Positions 7,025 through 13,774 of a stretch of 25,888 bases of DNA are shown here, piece by piece. This DNA comes from an uncultured Lachnospiraceae bacterium (GTDB lineage: Bacteria; Bacillota; Clostridia; Lachnospirales; Lachnospiraceae). The stretch spans positions 1 through 25,888 of the forward strand of contig UQDA01000031.1 of the NCBI GenBank assembly GCA_900539715.1. The letters are read 5' to 3'. Positions within the stretch are counted from its first letter, which is position 1. Every line of letters starts with the position of its first letter. A program made the position numbers and the translations under genes. Under the pieces are notes generated by a model. That model saw nothing but the letters and a program-made list of their open reading frames with translations, searched no databases and was not told the origin of the DNA.

Positions 7025-8501
7025 CAGTATTTGCCTCCCTGTATTTACGGATCACGAAATGAAGACATGTCCCTTCACCCTCCTTACTGGTTGCCCAGAT
7101 ATAGCCGCCGTGATCCTCTATGATTTTTTTCACAATGGACAGGCCGATGCCGCTTCCGCCCTTCATCGAATTGCGGGATGCATCCGTGCGGTAAAAACGT
7201 TCGAAGATGTTGCCCAAATCCTTTGCCGCAATGCCCTTGCCGTTATCCTCTATCTCCACACGGATAGAATCCACCTCGTCAAGGAGCCGGATGTCTATCA
7301 CACCCTTTGCCTTGTCCATATATTTAATGCTGTTGCCGATAATATTGTTGATGACTTTTTTAAGCTGCTCAGGGTCGGCGATGATACGCGTTTCCTGATC
7401 GACCAGATTGGAATAATTCAGCTGAATATCCTTGGATTCCAAATCCAGTCCCACGTCCTCCACACAATCTTCAAAAAACTCCGCCACATTTATCCTGTGA
7501 AAATTATATGGAATCCGGTTATTGTCGATACTGGAATAATATGTCAGCTCATTGATAAGCCTGTCCATATCGTTCGCCTTCGTATATATCGTGCGAAGAT
7601 ATTTGTCACGACGCTCCGGCGTATCCGCCACCCCGTCAATGATACCTTCCACATATCCTTTTATCGCAGTAATAGGCGTCTTTAAGTCATGGGTGATATT
7701 GCTGATAAGTTCCCGATTCTGCTTTTCATTCTGAAGCTTCTCCTCCGTGGATTCCTTCAGCCTAAGACGCATATCCTCATAATTGCGGTACAGCTCTCCT
7801 ATCTCATTGTCGTCCTCCGATTCAAGGATATAATCAAAATTGCCCTCCGCAATCTTCTGCATCGCCAGATTGAGCCTGTTGATAGGTGAAAAAACGCCCT
7901 TATGTATCCACTGCGTCAAGACCATGCTCGTGAGCACCAGAATAAATATTATCGCCAGAAACATATCCATCAGGAACGTCTTGGATATCACGCTCGTGAT
8001 ACGCGTCACAATAAATACGCTTCCCTCGGAGCCGTCTGAAAAACGAAAATCCACCTGCTTTACCAGCTTACGCAGGTCATTAAAGTAAAATGCCGAATCC
8101 GCCCGTTCGCTGTCCTGTCCGTATACCGGAAGACGATTCCATATCTTCTGCGCCGCTTCCCTGTTCCCTGCATAAAATATGCCGTCATCCTTACGTACAA
8201 TAACATAAGAAGAATATTCAGAAGCCTCTTCATTCAGCTTATCCAGATAAGAACTGTCCTCCAGACACGCCTCGTCATCCCTCGATGCATTCAGTATCTT
8301 GTCAAACAGTTCGTCCGTAGCTCCGCTGAAACCGTCTATGGTGTCCGACATCATCGTATAATCACTCAGTCCCAATCCGTAGCTCGGCTCATCCGTATGG
8401 ACCATGACCGCCCCTATCATAATAAATGCGACCAGCGACAAAAGCACCGGCAGCAAAATGATAGTCAAAAAAGTTATCGCCAGTTTTGTTTTGAATTTCA
8501 T
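7002..8501 (-). CDS. Membrane sensor histidine kinase with HAMP domain
   Basis: The 499-residue product has an N-terminal membrane helix (about residues 8-34) and an extracytoplasmic sensor region of about 140 residues. A second helix follows (about 174-198), then a HAMP linker, and the phosphoacceptor motif NITHDLKTPI with His271. The ATP-binding domain has an N-box INNIIGNSIKY, a G1 box VEIEDNGKG, an F-box and a G2 box GGSGIGLSIVK. An ATG at 8507 is directly abutted by GGGGAG. The ATG at 8501 has the same site six bases upstream and is the better start. It overlaps the response regulator gene by 23 bp. The signal is unknown; the sensor region contains no motif I recognise. Confidence 0.9.
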   Translation of the reverse strand: MKFKTKLAITFLTIILLPVLLSLVAFIMIGAVMVHTDEPSYGLGLSDYTMMSDTIDGFSGATDELFDKILNASRDDEACLEDSSYLDKLNEEASEYSSYVIVRKDDGIFYAGNREAAQKIWNRLPVYGQDSERADSAFYFNDLRKLVKQVDFRFSDGSEGSVFIVTRITSVISKTFLMDMFLAIIFILVLTSMVLTQWIHKGVFSPINRLNLAMQKIAEGNFDYILESEDDNEIGELYRNYEDMRLRLKESTEEKLQNEKQNRELISNITHDLKTPITAIKGYVEGIIDGVADTPERRDKYLRTIYTKANDMDRLINELTYYSSIDNNRIPYNFHRINVAEFFEDCVEDVGLDLESKDIQLNYSNLVDQETRIIADPEQLKKVINNIIGNSIKYMDKAKGVIDIRLLDEVDSIRVEIEDNGKGIAAKDLGNIFERFYRTDASRNSMKGGSGIGLSIVKKIIEDHGGYIWATSKEGEGTCLHFVIRKYREANTDEQNTNH

Positions 8502-8516
8502 GCTCATCTCCCCATT

Positions 8517-8536
8517 TATGATACCAGTATATCATA
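8517..8536 (-). promoter_or_regulatory. Promoter of the kinase-regulator pair with an overlapping inverted repeat
   Basis: On the minus strand an extended -10 (TGATATACT, hexamer 8531-8526) lies about 13 bases before the ribosome binding site. No good -35 is visible at the usual distance. A perfect inverted repeat, TATGATA, six bases, TATCATA (8517-8536), is centred on this -10. A weak -35 together with an operator-like palindrome suggests regulated transcription, possibly by the encoded regulator. Binding is inference. Confidence 0.4.
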
Positions 8537-8623
8537 ATCCCCGCTTCCTTTATATTAAATGAGCGGAATATATTTCTAAAAAAATTCTAAAGTGCTTTTT
8601 TCAAAAAAACTATCAAAAACCTG

Positions 8624-8652
8624 TTGACATTTTTCTCTTTCTCTGCTATGAT
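8624..8652 (+). promoter_or_regulatory. Sigma-A-type promoter of perR
   Basis: A perfect -35 TTGACA (8624-8629) and a -10 TATGAT (8647-8652) are separated by 17 bp. This is the best promoter match in the window. It lies about 50 bp before the perR start and probably drives perR and the rubrerythrin gene together. Confidence 0.8.
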
Positions 8653-8659
8653 TCAATCA

Positions 8660-8680
8660 TGATAACAGTAATCGTTATTG
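8660..8680 (+). promoter_or_regulatory. Candidate Per/Fur-type operator at the perR transcription start
   Basis: TGATAACAGTAATCGTTATTG contains the inverted arms ATAAC (8662-8666) and GTTAT (8674-8678) around a 7-base centre. It begins 8 bp after the -10, where a bound repressor would block initiation. The sequence resembles the AT-rich 7-1-7 palindromes of Fur-family proteins only partly. Autorepression by PerR is inference from position and from family behaviour. Confidence 0.5.
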
Positions 8681-8703
8681 TTTAGAGAGGAGATGAGGTA
8701 CAG

Positions 8704-9102
8704 ATGCCGGCCTTGAAATACAGCCGCCAAAGGGAGGCTATCAAGAACTTCCTTATGACGCGCCGTGATCACCCGACCGCAGATGTCGTTTACCACTCTC
8801 TGCGAACTGAATTCCCCAACATCAGCCTCGGTACCGTATATCGGAATCTGACGCTGTTAGCTGACCTGGGAGAGATTTCCCGGCTCAGGCTCGGGGATGG
8901 CGTCGATCACTTCGATGCCGATACAAGCCGTCATTATCATTTTGTCTGTAACAGATGTCATTCCGTATCGGATCTTGACCTCGACCTCCCGGATGCATTT
9001 GATGTACTCCACGGGACAGACAGATACGGCAACCGGGTCGAAGGGCACGTCTCGTATTTTTATGGAACCTGCAGTTGCTGCAGCAAAGCTGTTTCCAGCT
9101 GA
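8704..9102 (+). CDS. perR: PerR-type peroxide-responsive repressor, Fur family
   Basis: This 132-residue protein has a winged-helix DNA-binding domain (about 1-70) with NISLGTVYRNLTLL as the recognition region. The dimerisation domain has two structural zinc pairs, Cys82/Cys85 and Cys123/Cys126. The likely regulatory metal ligands are His23 (in DHPTAD), His77, His79 and Asp90, aligned by eye with Bacillus PerR His37, His91, His93 and Asp104. The combination of the short form, the His at position 23 and the adjacent rubrerythrin favours PerR over Fur or Zur. In peroxide sensing, oxidation of the regulatory histidines releases DNA. The ATG at 8704 has GAGG five bases upstream and is preceded by a strong promoter with an overlapping palindrome. 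Confidence 0.87.
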   Translation: MPALKYSRQREAIKNFLMTRRDHPTADVVYHSLRTEFPNISLGTVYRNLTLLADLGEISRLRLGDGVDHFDADTSRHYHFVCNRCHSVSDLDLDLPDAFDVLHGTDRYGNRVEGHVSYFYGTCSCCSKAVSS

Positions 9103-9123
9103 CTACAGGAAGATAAGCGAACT

Positions 9124-9149
9124 TCCCACCGCACTGGTGAGGACTTTTT
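9124..9149 (+). promoter_or_regulatory. Weak hairpin plus T-run between perR and rubrerythrin (possible attenuator)
   Basis: TCC and CACC can pair with GGTG and GGA, with one unpaired A, around the loop GCACT. CTTTTT follows directly. The stem is short, so it could at most reduce read-through. No separate promoter for the rubrerythrin gene is evident in the 69-bp gap. Confidence 0.25.
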
Positions 9150-9171
9150 AAAACGAAAGGAGATTTTTACT

Positions 9172-9714
9172 ATGAAAAAATTTGTATGTTCTGTATGTGG
9201 TTATGTTTATGAAGGTGAGGCTGCTCCTGCAGAGTGCCCCGTATGTCATGTTCCTGCTTCCAAGTTCATCGAGCAGACTGATGAGAGAAGCTGGGCTGCT
9301 GAGCATGTTGTAGGCGTTGCACAGGGCGCTCCTGAAGATATCATCGCTGACCTGAGAGCAAACTTCGAGGGCGAGTGCTCTGAAGTTGGTATGTACCTGG
9401 CTATGGCTAGAGTTGCTCATAGAGAAGGTTATCCTGAAATCGGTCTGTACTGGGAGAAGGCTGCTTATGAAGAAGCTGAGCACGCTTCCAAGTTTGCTGA
9501 GCTGCTGGGCGAAGTTGTTACCAACTCCACAAAGAAGAACCTCGAGATGAGAGTAGAGGCTGAGAACGGCGCTACCGCTGGTAAGACCGATCTGGCTAAG
9601 AGAGCAAAAGCTCTGAATCTGGATGCTATCCATGACACCGTTCATGAGATGGCTCGCGACGAGGCTCGTCACGGCAAAGCATTTGAGGGTCTGCTGAAGA
9701 GATACTTCGGCTAA
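9172..9714 (+). CDS. Reverse rubrerythrin (N-terminal rubredoxin, C-terminal diiron domain)
   Basis: The 180-residue protein reduces hydrogen peroxide (and, in clostridia, works with NADH-dependent electron donors) in anaerobes. The rubredoxin-like iron site is at the N-terminus, with Cys6/Cys9 and Cys22/Cys25. The ferritin-like four-helix domain follows at about 55-180, with glutamate/histidine ligands in FEGECSE, YEEAEH and MARDEARH. This domain order is the opposite of classical rubrerythrin. An AAAGGAG site lies 9 bases upstream. Codon use is strongly restricted (GCT, CTG, AGA, GTT preferred), unlike all neighbours, which suggests very high expression. It lies directly after perR, so peroxide-induced derepression is likely. 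A bidirectional terminator follows. Confidence 0.92.
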   Translation: MKKFVCSVCGYVYEGEAAPAECPVCHVPASKFIEQTDERSWAAEHVVGVAQGAPEDIIADLRANFEGECSEVGMYLAMARVAHREGYPEIGLYWEKAAYEEAEHASKFAELLGEVVTNSTKKNLEMRVEAENGATAGKTDLAKRAKALNLDAIHDTVHEMARDEARHGKAFEGLLKRYFG

Positions 9715-9741
9715 GAAGAACCCTTCTGAATCACGGTTTTT

Positions 9742-9778
9742 AAAAGAGGAGCAGGATTTTTCCCTGCCCCTCTTTTTT
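9742..9778 (+). terminator. Bidirectional intrinsic terminator after rubrerythrin
   Basis: AAAAGAGG-A-GCAGG (9742-9755) pairs with CCTGCCCCTCTTTTTT (9763-9778) around a short AT loop, and a T-run follows. The A-rich left flank gives a T-run on the minus strand as well. It can therefore also stop transcription from the convergent gene at 9828-10211. Confidence 0.88.
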
Positions 9779-9827
9779 GTATACAAAAAATATGCAAAAA
9801 CAAATTCTGACGGAGACTTCTCCGCAT

Positions 9828-10211
9828 TTACCGAATATTTATCTTTTCTTTCGCTGCCCTTACGCTCTCCGCGTACTTTTCATCCACCTGTTCCAGCAGA
9901 TATCTGGGCGAAAGAAACGCCGCATCATGAAGCTGCTCCAGCGCATCCCGCTGCTGCCGGGTCATCCCGGACGGCACGACCACACGGGTCTGCCACACCG
10001 ACACGCACCCTGTAAATTCTATCATCCAAAACAGCGGCTCCATACTCCTCTCCATTTTCCCATGTAAAATTGCCTGATCATACCCCGCTATCTCAACAAG
10101 TCTGCCGATATGGGACGGAAGCGGTTCCTCCACATTCCCATTCGGCAATATCAGACATTCGCAGTTATCCTCATCCTCCCGATGCTTATGTATAAATTCC
10201 AATGCCGTCAT
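9828..10211 (-). CDS. Conserved-looking small protein of unknown function (127 aa)
   Basis: I do not recognise this family. The 127-residue product is soluble, slightly acidic and has no signal peptide or membrane helix. The first half has a mixed pattern with a Cys pair (CEC near residue 18) and IGRLVEIAGYDQAILHG. The middle, MIEFTGCVSVWQTRVVV, reads like two beta strands. The C-terminal third is helical, with many acidic and basic residues (QRDALEQLHDAAFLSPRYLLEQVDEKY). GGAGGGG lies five bases before the ATG, and a good promoter is present upstream, so it is likely a real gene. It is monocistronic and convergent with the rubrerythrin gene, sharing its terminator. Confidence 0.65.
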   Translation of the reverse strand: MTALEFIHKHREDEDNCECLILPNGNVEEPLPSHIGRLVEIAGYDQAILHGKMERSMEPLFWMIEFTGCVSVWQTRVVVPSGMTRQQRDALEQLHDAAFLSPRYLLEQVDEKYAESVRAAKEKINIR

Positions 10212-10238
10212 GGCTGCCCCTCCTTCAGTCGCAAGTTC

Positions 10239-10267
10239 ATTTTATAAAGCTGTTCTCAGAATATCAA
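10239..10267 (-). promoter_or_regulatory. Sigma-A-type promoter of the 127-aa gene
   Basis: On the minus strand TTGATA (10267-10262) and TAAAAT (10244-10239) are 17 bp apart, about 28 bp upstream of the ATG at 10211. Confidence 0.55.
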
Positions 10268-10382
10268 ACACTTCTCTATTTGTAAATAAACAGTTTTTAA
10301 CCGCCGTCTTAAACTTTTTGTTCCGGTAAAATATCTATACTTCTGAAAACACCTAATCCATAAACGCAAAGGAGATTTAACC

Positions 10383-10781
10383 ATGAGAAAAAAATATATG
10401 TTTTCAGCAGCCCTTTTTGCAGCCGCTATGCTTTCTGCATCTGCCTGCGGTACCCAGACGCCTGCCCCTGAAAGCGTTCCCACAGAGACTTCCGTCATTA
10501 TCGAAACTGCAGATACAAACGCTCCGGATGCCGCCGAAACCTCTGACGCCGACCGCTCTGAACAATCTTCTATCTCCGGCACAATAGATGAGATAAAAGA
10601 TTTCATGTTCATCCTGACAACTGATGACGGCGTTTCTTATGTGCTCAGCTTCGATTCCGAAAAGCCTCAGGGACTTGACAGTGTCGCTGCCGGCGATAAA
10701 GTAACCGTTACTTATACTGGCGTTCTGAGCGACGTAGATGCCTTTACCGGCACCATTATTTCCGTCGAAAAGGCAGGGTGA
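10383..10781 (+). CDS. Small secreted lipoprotein of unknown function
   Basis: The 132-residue protein begins with a lipoprotein signal: basic MRKK, a hydrophobic stretch, and a lipobox-like LSASAC with Cys22. Ala rather than Leu at -3 is slightly atypical. Residues 25-65 are a Thr/Ser/Glu/Asp-rich linker. Residues 66-132 look like a small all-beta domain (ISGTIDEI, MFILTTDDG, VTVTYTGVL, TGTIISVEKAG), comparable to OB-fold-like domains of small clostridial lipoproteins. No catalytic motif is visible. AAAGGAG lies 8 bases before the ATG. It is divergent from the 127-residue gene; its promoter is not clear. The VanZ-like gene follows about 200 bp downstream in the same direction. Confidence 0.75.
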   Translation: MRKKYMFSAALFAAAMLSASACGTQTPAPESVPTETSVIIETADTNAPDAAETSDADRSEQSSISGTIDEIKDFMFILTTDDGVSYVLSFDSEKPQGLDSVAAGDKVTVTYTGVLSDVDAFTGTIISVEKAG

Positions 10782-10946
10782 GCTTTTTTTACCCGTCCGG
10801 CTTTTATATCCGGTCAGGTCTTCTTCATGTTGGACCGCTGTGCGCTGCAGCTATAACAAATCAATATCGTTACGAAAATCTTAAAAAACTCTTTCTGCAT
10901 TTTTCACTTTTATCTGGTAGGGTAGATAAAATACATCATATAGACC

Positions 10947-10963
10947 GCCGCAGTCCCTGCGGC
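10947..10963 (+). promoter_or_regulatory. Perfect 7-bp hairpin just before the VanZ-like RBS
   Basis: GCCGCAG and CTGCGGC flank a TCC loop. The stem ends two bases before GGAGG (10966-10970). With no T-run it is not a typical terminator. It may shape translation initiation or protect the 5' end; this is inference. Confidence 0.3.
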
Positions 10964-10980
10964 ATGGAGGATAAAACGAT

Positions 10981-11613
10981 ATGCTTTCTCTTTTTATAGA
11001 TGCAGCGTCCGGCGCCCTCGCCGTCCTGCCTTTTCTTATCATACTGGAAATCGTCGCCCGCAGGCTGATCCCATTCCTTCCGCTCAGACATCTGGTCGGT
11101 GAAGGAATGCTCAGCTTCCTTCTCGCCGCCCTTTTATCCGTTGCGCAGGTTCCCGGATTTTACGAATTTTACGCTGACCTCCGATTCAACCTGACGCCCT
11201 TTTCCCAGATTCCCCTGCACCCGCTCTGGTATGCGCTGTATTTTCTGTTTTTTTCTGCGCTCGGTGCAATGCTCCCCCTGCTCTTTTCCTTCTTTCAGAA
11301 AATGAGCGTCTGTCTCCTGTATGGTCTGGGAGTTGCCCTGCTCATTGAGCTCCTGCGTATCTTCACACTCCATACCTCAGGCGTGGATGCCCTTATCATC
11401 GCTGCAGCAGGAGCTTTTTTCGGATATGCCCTTTTTCGACTCATCCGCAGACTGTTCCCCACCTTCTGCTCCTCATGCCTTTTGACAGCCGACTGTCTTA
11501 GCATCCATCCCTCCCTTAAATGGGAATCTGCCATGATAACACTTTCCGCGCTCGGAAGCGCCCTGCTTTTTGCGCCGCTCATCCGCGAAACAGCCGGTGC
11601 GCTGTTTCTGTGA
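10981..11613 (+). CDS. VanZ-like family membrane protein
   Basis: The 210-residue protein has five or six hydrophobic segments. It shows two features of the VanZ-like family (PF04892): FNLTPF after the second helix, and a later helix pair with the pattern IELLR...TSGVDALIIAAAGAFFGY. Family members are small membrane proteins of poorly defined role. Some confer low-level teicoplanin resistance. The ATG at 10981 has GGAGG ten bases upstream, a slightly long spacing, and a perfect hairpin sits before it. The last segment, after about residue 175, is an extra hydrophobic tail. No van resistance genes are nearby, so a resistance role should not be assumed. Confidence 0.68.
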   Translation: MLSLFIDAASGALAVLPFLIILEIVARRLIPFLPLRHLVGEGMLSFLLAALLSVAQVPGFYEFYADLRFNLTPFSQIPLHPLWYALYFLFFSALGAMLPLLFSFFQKMSVCLLYGLGVALLIELLRIFTLHTSGVDALIIAAAGAFFGYALFRLIRRLFPTFCSSCLLTADCLSIHPSLKWESAMITLSALGSALLFAPLIRETAGALFL

Positions 11614-11711
11614 GCATACTGCATAATGTAAGTAACTGCGTTCACATAAGCCGTGCTCTCATCCTTTTTCTTTGATACACCATATCAAAAACGGATGTAC
11701 AATCCTATATT

Positions 11712-11768
11712 GCCAAAAAATAAAAGAAGAACCCGGAAAACGGCTTAAATCGCCGACCTCCGGGTTCT
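11712..11768 (-). terminator. Intrinsic terminator downstream of degV
   Basis: AGAACCCGG and CCGGGTTCT (11768-11760 and 11736-11728) form the outer stem, and CGGC/GCCG forms an inner stem. On the minus strand TTCTTTTATTTTTT follows. It lies 66 bp past the degV stop. Read from the plus strand the T-run is weaker, but it could also end the VanZ-like transcript. Confidence 0.75.
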
Positions 11769-11833
11769 GTCTTTTATTCCATAATCCTTTTGATATCCAA
11801 ATCCCCTCTTATATCATTCGTTCAGGCATCATA

Positions 11834-12733
11834 TTACACTTCTGCCCGCTTCAAAATTCCGACTCCTATCGGATGAGGTCCCGTGTGTACGCCTATCGTC
11901 GCTCCTATCTGATAAATACCTATCTCCTCGATACCCAGTCTCTCCTTTACCAGATCCTTGAGCATCTCCCGAAAAGCAACAGCCTCCTCACGGTCATATC
12001 CGAATCCGATGCAGAAACTGTATTCCCCCGGCTTCGCACCGACCTCGTCCATATATTTTTCCGCCATCTCCACAACCTTCTGCATGGATTTCTGACGGCT
12101 TCTTGCGATGCCGGAATTGAATATCTCGCCCTCCTTCAGTGTGATGAGCGGCTTTATCTTCAGCGCACCGGCTGCAATTCCTTTAAGCTTTCCTATTCTT
12201 CCGCCATGTCTCAGATAATCAATACTTCCGATCGTAAAGAATATACGCCCTGTTTCCCGTATCGGGAGAAGCGCCTCCACGACCTTTTCATAAGAAAGCC
12301 CCATATCGCGCAGTCTGCATGCTTCCAGTACAAACATCCCCTGTAAAACCGTATTAAAAGTACAGTCCATTATCGTAAGCTTTGCATCAGGATATTCTTC
12401 CAGTATCATATCCTTTGCGGTTACAGCCGACTGCATTGAACCGCTGAATTTCTTCGTAATACAAATACAGAGCATCGGGATACCCTGCTCGGCATATTTC
12501 TTAAATACCTCATAATAATCGTGCACCGACGGCATCGACGTCTTGGGAAATACATTCGGATGGTCTACCATTTCCTGGTAAAACTCCCGTACCCCCATCT
12601 CTTTCATCTCTTTCTTATACGTCTCACTGTCAAACGAAACATAAAAAGGCACTACTTCTATATTTTTCTCCTTTGTCAGTTCCTCAGGCAGATCCAGAGA
12701 ACCGTCGCTTATGATGCGTACATTTTCCTGCAT
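11834..12733 (-). CDS. DegV family fatty-acid-binding protein
   Basis: The 299-residue protein belongs to the DegV family, which binds fatty acids and in Gram-positive bacteria includes FakB, the carrier that presents fatty acids to the kinase FakA. The N-terminal DegV domain starts with VRIISDGSLDLP. It continues with VPFYVSF, KTSMPSVHDY and the ligand-contact motif KKFSGSMQSA. The C-terminal domain includes YLRHGGRIGKLKG, LKIKPLITLKEGEI and a final IGVHTGPHPIGVGI. Length matches the family. AGAGGTG lies seven bases upstream of the ATG. No fakA gene is in this window. It follows the suf pair after a 97-bp gap on the same strand and ends at a strong terminator. Confidence 0.88.
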   Translation of the reverse strand: MQENVRIISDGSLDLPEELTKEKNIEVVPFYVSFDSETYKKEMKEMGVREFYQEMVDHPNVFPKTSMPSVHDYYEVFKKYAEQGIPMLCICITKKFSGSMQSAVTAKDMILEEYPDAKLTIMDCTFNTVLQGMFVLEACRLRDMGLSYEKVVEALLPIRETGRIFFTIGSIDYLRHGGRIGKLKGIAAGALKIKPLITLKEGEIFNSGIARSRQKSMQKVVEMAEKYMDEVGAKPGEYSFCIGFGYDREEAVAFREMLKDLVKERLGIEEIGIYQIGATIGVHTGPHPIGVGILKRAEV

Positions 12734-12768
12734 GATAACACCTCTCGCTTCATCCGGTTTTAAAAACT

Positions 12769-12828
12769 ACTTTTCACAGTGTTTTTATATTATCACACAA
12801 AATCCGGTATGTATAGAGTGTGAGAAGT
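12769..12828. repeat. Imperfect inverted repeat in the sufB-degV gap
   Basis: ACTTTTCACAGT (12769-12780) and AGTGTGAGAAGT (12817-12828) are inverted copies matching at 10 of 12 positions, around a 36-bp AT-rich centre. The gap must hold the degV promoter if degV is not read from the suf promoter, but no convincing -35/-10 pair is visible. A regulator site is possible; nothing here identifies the regulator. Confidence 0.3.
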
Positions 12829-12830
12829 TT

Positions 12831-13760
12831 TTATTTTAAAAATCCGTTCACGATCTGAGCTTCTGCTTCTTCCTCTGTAAGCCCCAGCGTCATCAGCTTG
12901 ATGATCTGTTCGCCCGCTATCTTTCCTATCGCTGCCTCATGTATCAGTGCGGCGTCAATATTGTTGGCTGTCAGCTCCGGAATTGCTTCTATCCGTGCCT
13001 CATCCATAATGATCGCATCACATTCCGTATGACCGGCACAGCGCGTATTTCCGTTCAGACGCGAAATAAAGACCTGATGGGATTTATCCTTTGCAACCGA
13101 TCTGGAAACGAGATTAGCGCTGGATCCCTCGCCGTTTAAGTTAACTACAAAACTGCTTTCCGCCTCCTGCGTCCCATGGGTCAGCAGTCTCTCCCTGATG
13201 ACCAGTTTCGCATCCGCAGCCAGGTCTGCCACTGTCTTTCTAATGGTGGAATCTACTCCTTTTATCTGAACCATCTCCATCTCAAGATAGCTGCCATCCT
13301 CCATTGTTATCTCAGTAGTCGGATTTAATACACGTTCGCCCTTGCCGTCGCCGCTGCCGTAATGCTTTTCCACATATTTCACTTTTGCATTCTTGCCGAC
13401 AAAAAAACGATGTATACCGTCATGCTCCGACTTCTGCTCCCCGCAGTTATGAATGCCGCAGCCTGCCACGATGACAACATCCGCGCCCTCGCCGATATAA
13501 AAATCGTTATATACAACCTCTGTCAGCCCGCTTTCGCTTAAAACAACAGGAATATGAACGCTCTCCTTTACCGTATACGGTTTGATACGGATATCAATGC
13601 CCGTGCCGTCCTCCTTGGAAACGATATCGATATTGGCTGTCGTAGCCCTCTGCGCCGTCTGACCGTTTGCCCGCAGATTGAACGCCCCTTCCGGCACCTC
13701 ATGGAGGTCAGCCACCTCTTCTAAAAGCCTTTTCTGTATCTCATCTATTTTCTGTGCCAT
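12831..13760 (-). CDS. SufB/SufD-like Fe-S cluster scaffold protein (minimal SUF type)
   Basis: The 309-residue protein is a SufBD-type beta-helix protein (PF01458) that works with a SufC ATPase to build iron-sulfur clusters. It is much shorter than canonical SufB (about 470 residues) and lacks the long N-terminal part. Seen in the sequence are the core from VHIPVVLSE through GCGIHNCG, the repeated beta pattern in the middle, and the C-terminal motif ALIHEAAIGKI, whose His-Glu is typical of the SufB/SufD end. Cys residues are present in AGCGIHNCG and NTRCAGHTEC. It follows sufC by 14 bp. No cysteine desulfurase or SufU is adjacent, so this resembles the two-gene SmsCB-type minimal SUF system. 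Confidence 0.85.
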   Translation of the reverse strand: MAQKIDEIQKRLLEEVADLHEVPEGAFNLRANGQTAQRATTANIDIVSKEDGTGIDIRIKPYTVKESVHIPVVLSESGLTEVVYNDFYIGEGADVVIVAGCGIHNCGEQKSEHDGIHRFFVGKNAKVKYVEKHYGSGDGKGERVLNPTTEITMEDGSYLEMEMVQIKGVDSTIRKTVADLAADAKLVIRERLLTHGTQEAESSFVVNLNGEGSSANLVSRSVAKDKSHQVFISRLNGNTRCAGHTECDAIIMDEARIEAIPELTANNIDAALIHEAAIGKIAGEQIIKLMTLGLTEEEAEAQIVNGFLK

Positions 13761-13774
13761 GCCGCCTGTCCTCC

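Noticed and set aside
9148..9786. A 212-codon open frame on the minus strand covering the rubrerythrin gene
   Set aside because: It mirrors the restricted codon use of rubrerythrin, has no RBS, and the plus-strand protein is unmistakable.
10256..10612. A 118-codon minus-strand frame over the small lipoprotein
   Set aside because: The plus strand has a signal peptide, lipobox and RBS; the minus frame has none of these.
10782..10830. Possible terminator after the small lipoprotein (T-run and CCGG repeats)
   Set aside because: The CCGG copies do not form a stem of useful length, and the T-run precedes rather than follows them.
10981..11613. Teicoplanin-resistance role for the VanZ-like protein
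   Set aside because: There are no van genes nearby and the family is broad, so the similarity does not support a resistance call.
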